Source: Isoetes engelmannii | Lineage: Eukaryota > Streptophyta > Lycopodiopsida > Isoetales > Isoetaceae | Assembly: GCA_011763485.2 (NCBI GenBank) | Contig: JAANSK020272601.1 | Coordinates: forward strand, 1 to 32,619 | Reading direction: 5' to 3' | Length of the DNA stretch: 32,619 bases | In this document: positions 32,478 to 32,619 of the stretch, piece by piece | Position numbering within the stretch: the first letter of the stretch is position 1 | How the letters are laid out: each line of letters opens with the position of its first letter | Made by a program: the position numbers and the translations under genes | Notes under the pieces: model-generated | What the model was told of the DNA's origin: nothing | The model's database searches: none | Seen by the model: the letters and a program-made list of their open reading frames with translations, nothing else

Positions 32478-32588
32478 GACGTACTAGGTAATGCACTGGC
32501 AAAGCGAATTCCGTGTTGTAATTTTTTGAGGCGGCGCCTCGAAAAATTACAGCACGGAATTCGCTTTGCCAGTGCATTACCGGACGTA
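32478..32588. mobile_element. Foldback MITE with 45-base arms and GACGTA duplication
   Basis: Arms 32488-32532 and 32536-32580 are inverted copies matching at 43 of 45 positions, around a 3-base loop GGC. The ends read CTAGGTAATGCACTGG and CCAGTGCATTACCG. GACGTA flanks both sides (32478-32483 and 32583-32588), consistent with a 6-bp target-site duplication. No coding capacity. Confidence 0.85.
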
Positions 32589-32619
32589 ATACACTAAACC
32601 TTTAAATTTCCACAAGAAC

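Noticed and set aside
1-32619. CRISPR array, bacterial operon or organelle DNA
   Set aside because: The direct repeats are pairs, not arrays with unique spacers; spliced exons and Copia elements show plant nuclear DNA.

Overview
The window is a piece of a large, repeat-rich land-plant nuclear genome. It is AT-rich and shows spliceosomal GT-AG introns, many Copia-type LTR retrotransposon remnants primed by initiator-tRNA-Met-like sites, and one conserved plant gene stretched over about 30 kb. A homosporous fern or another giant-genome non-flowering plant is my best guess. That is inference from intron size and repeat load, not from a species-specific marker.

One gene organises almost everything. 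It is a minus-strand homologue of ICP55 / Xaa-Pro aminopeptidase 3 (peptidase family M24B, compare Arabidopsis At1g09300). I reconstructed it from 13 exons between 31335 (start codon) and 1033 (stop codon). The joined coding length is 1440 bases (479 codons plus stop), all exon phases agree, and the five metal ligands D296, D307, H383, E410 and E433 are present. Introns range from 69 bp to about 7.8 kb, so roughly 95% of the transcribed span is intron. The product should trim one residue from imported mitochondrial proteins after the processing peptidase has cut them.

Layout from left to right. 1-1032: unrecognised 3' flank. 1141-8304 (intron 12): a minus-strand Copia gag-pol fragment (about 4.3-5.9 kb) and a plus-strand remnant (about 6.06-7.4 kb) of the same non-autonomous family as element A. 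8305-8497: exons 11 and 10. 8498-16257 (intron 10): a nested pair, with non-autonomous element A (9261-12324, TSD AGAAG) inserted into internally deleted Copia element B (8875-14208), then further Copia scraps and tandem repeats. 16258-16649: exons 9 and 8. 16650-19600 (intron 8): a tandem duplication carrying a dead copy of exon 8, then a plus-strand Copia remnant. 19601-21241: exons 7, 6b and 6a, with a tRNA-like sequence in intron 7. 21242-25663 (intron 5): a minus-strand Copia fragment, a possible captured exon and a 398-bp element with 17-bp terminal inverted repeats. 25664-27628: exons 5, 4 and 3. 27629-30855 (intron 2): tandem repeats and a LINE-like remnant. 30856-31335: exons 2 and 1. 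31336-32619: upstream region with two strong hairpin elements and two G-box palindromes.

The most interesting items are the two diverged copies of a retroelement-borne protein of unknown function, the stop-free in-frame 69-bp intron next to the active site, and the duplicated, broken exon 8. I see no complete second gene, rRNA or CRISPR array.
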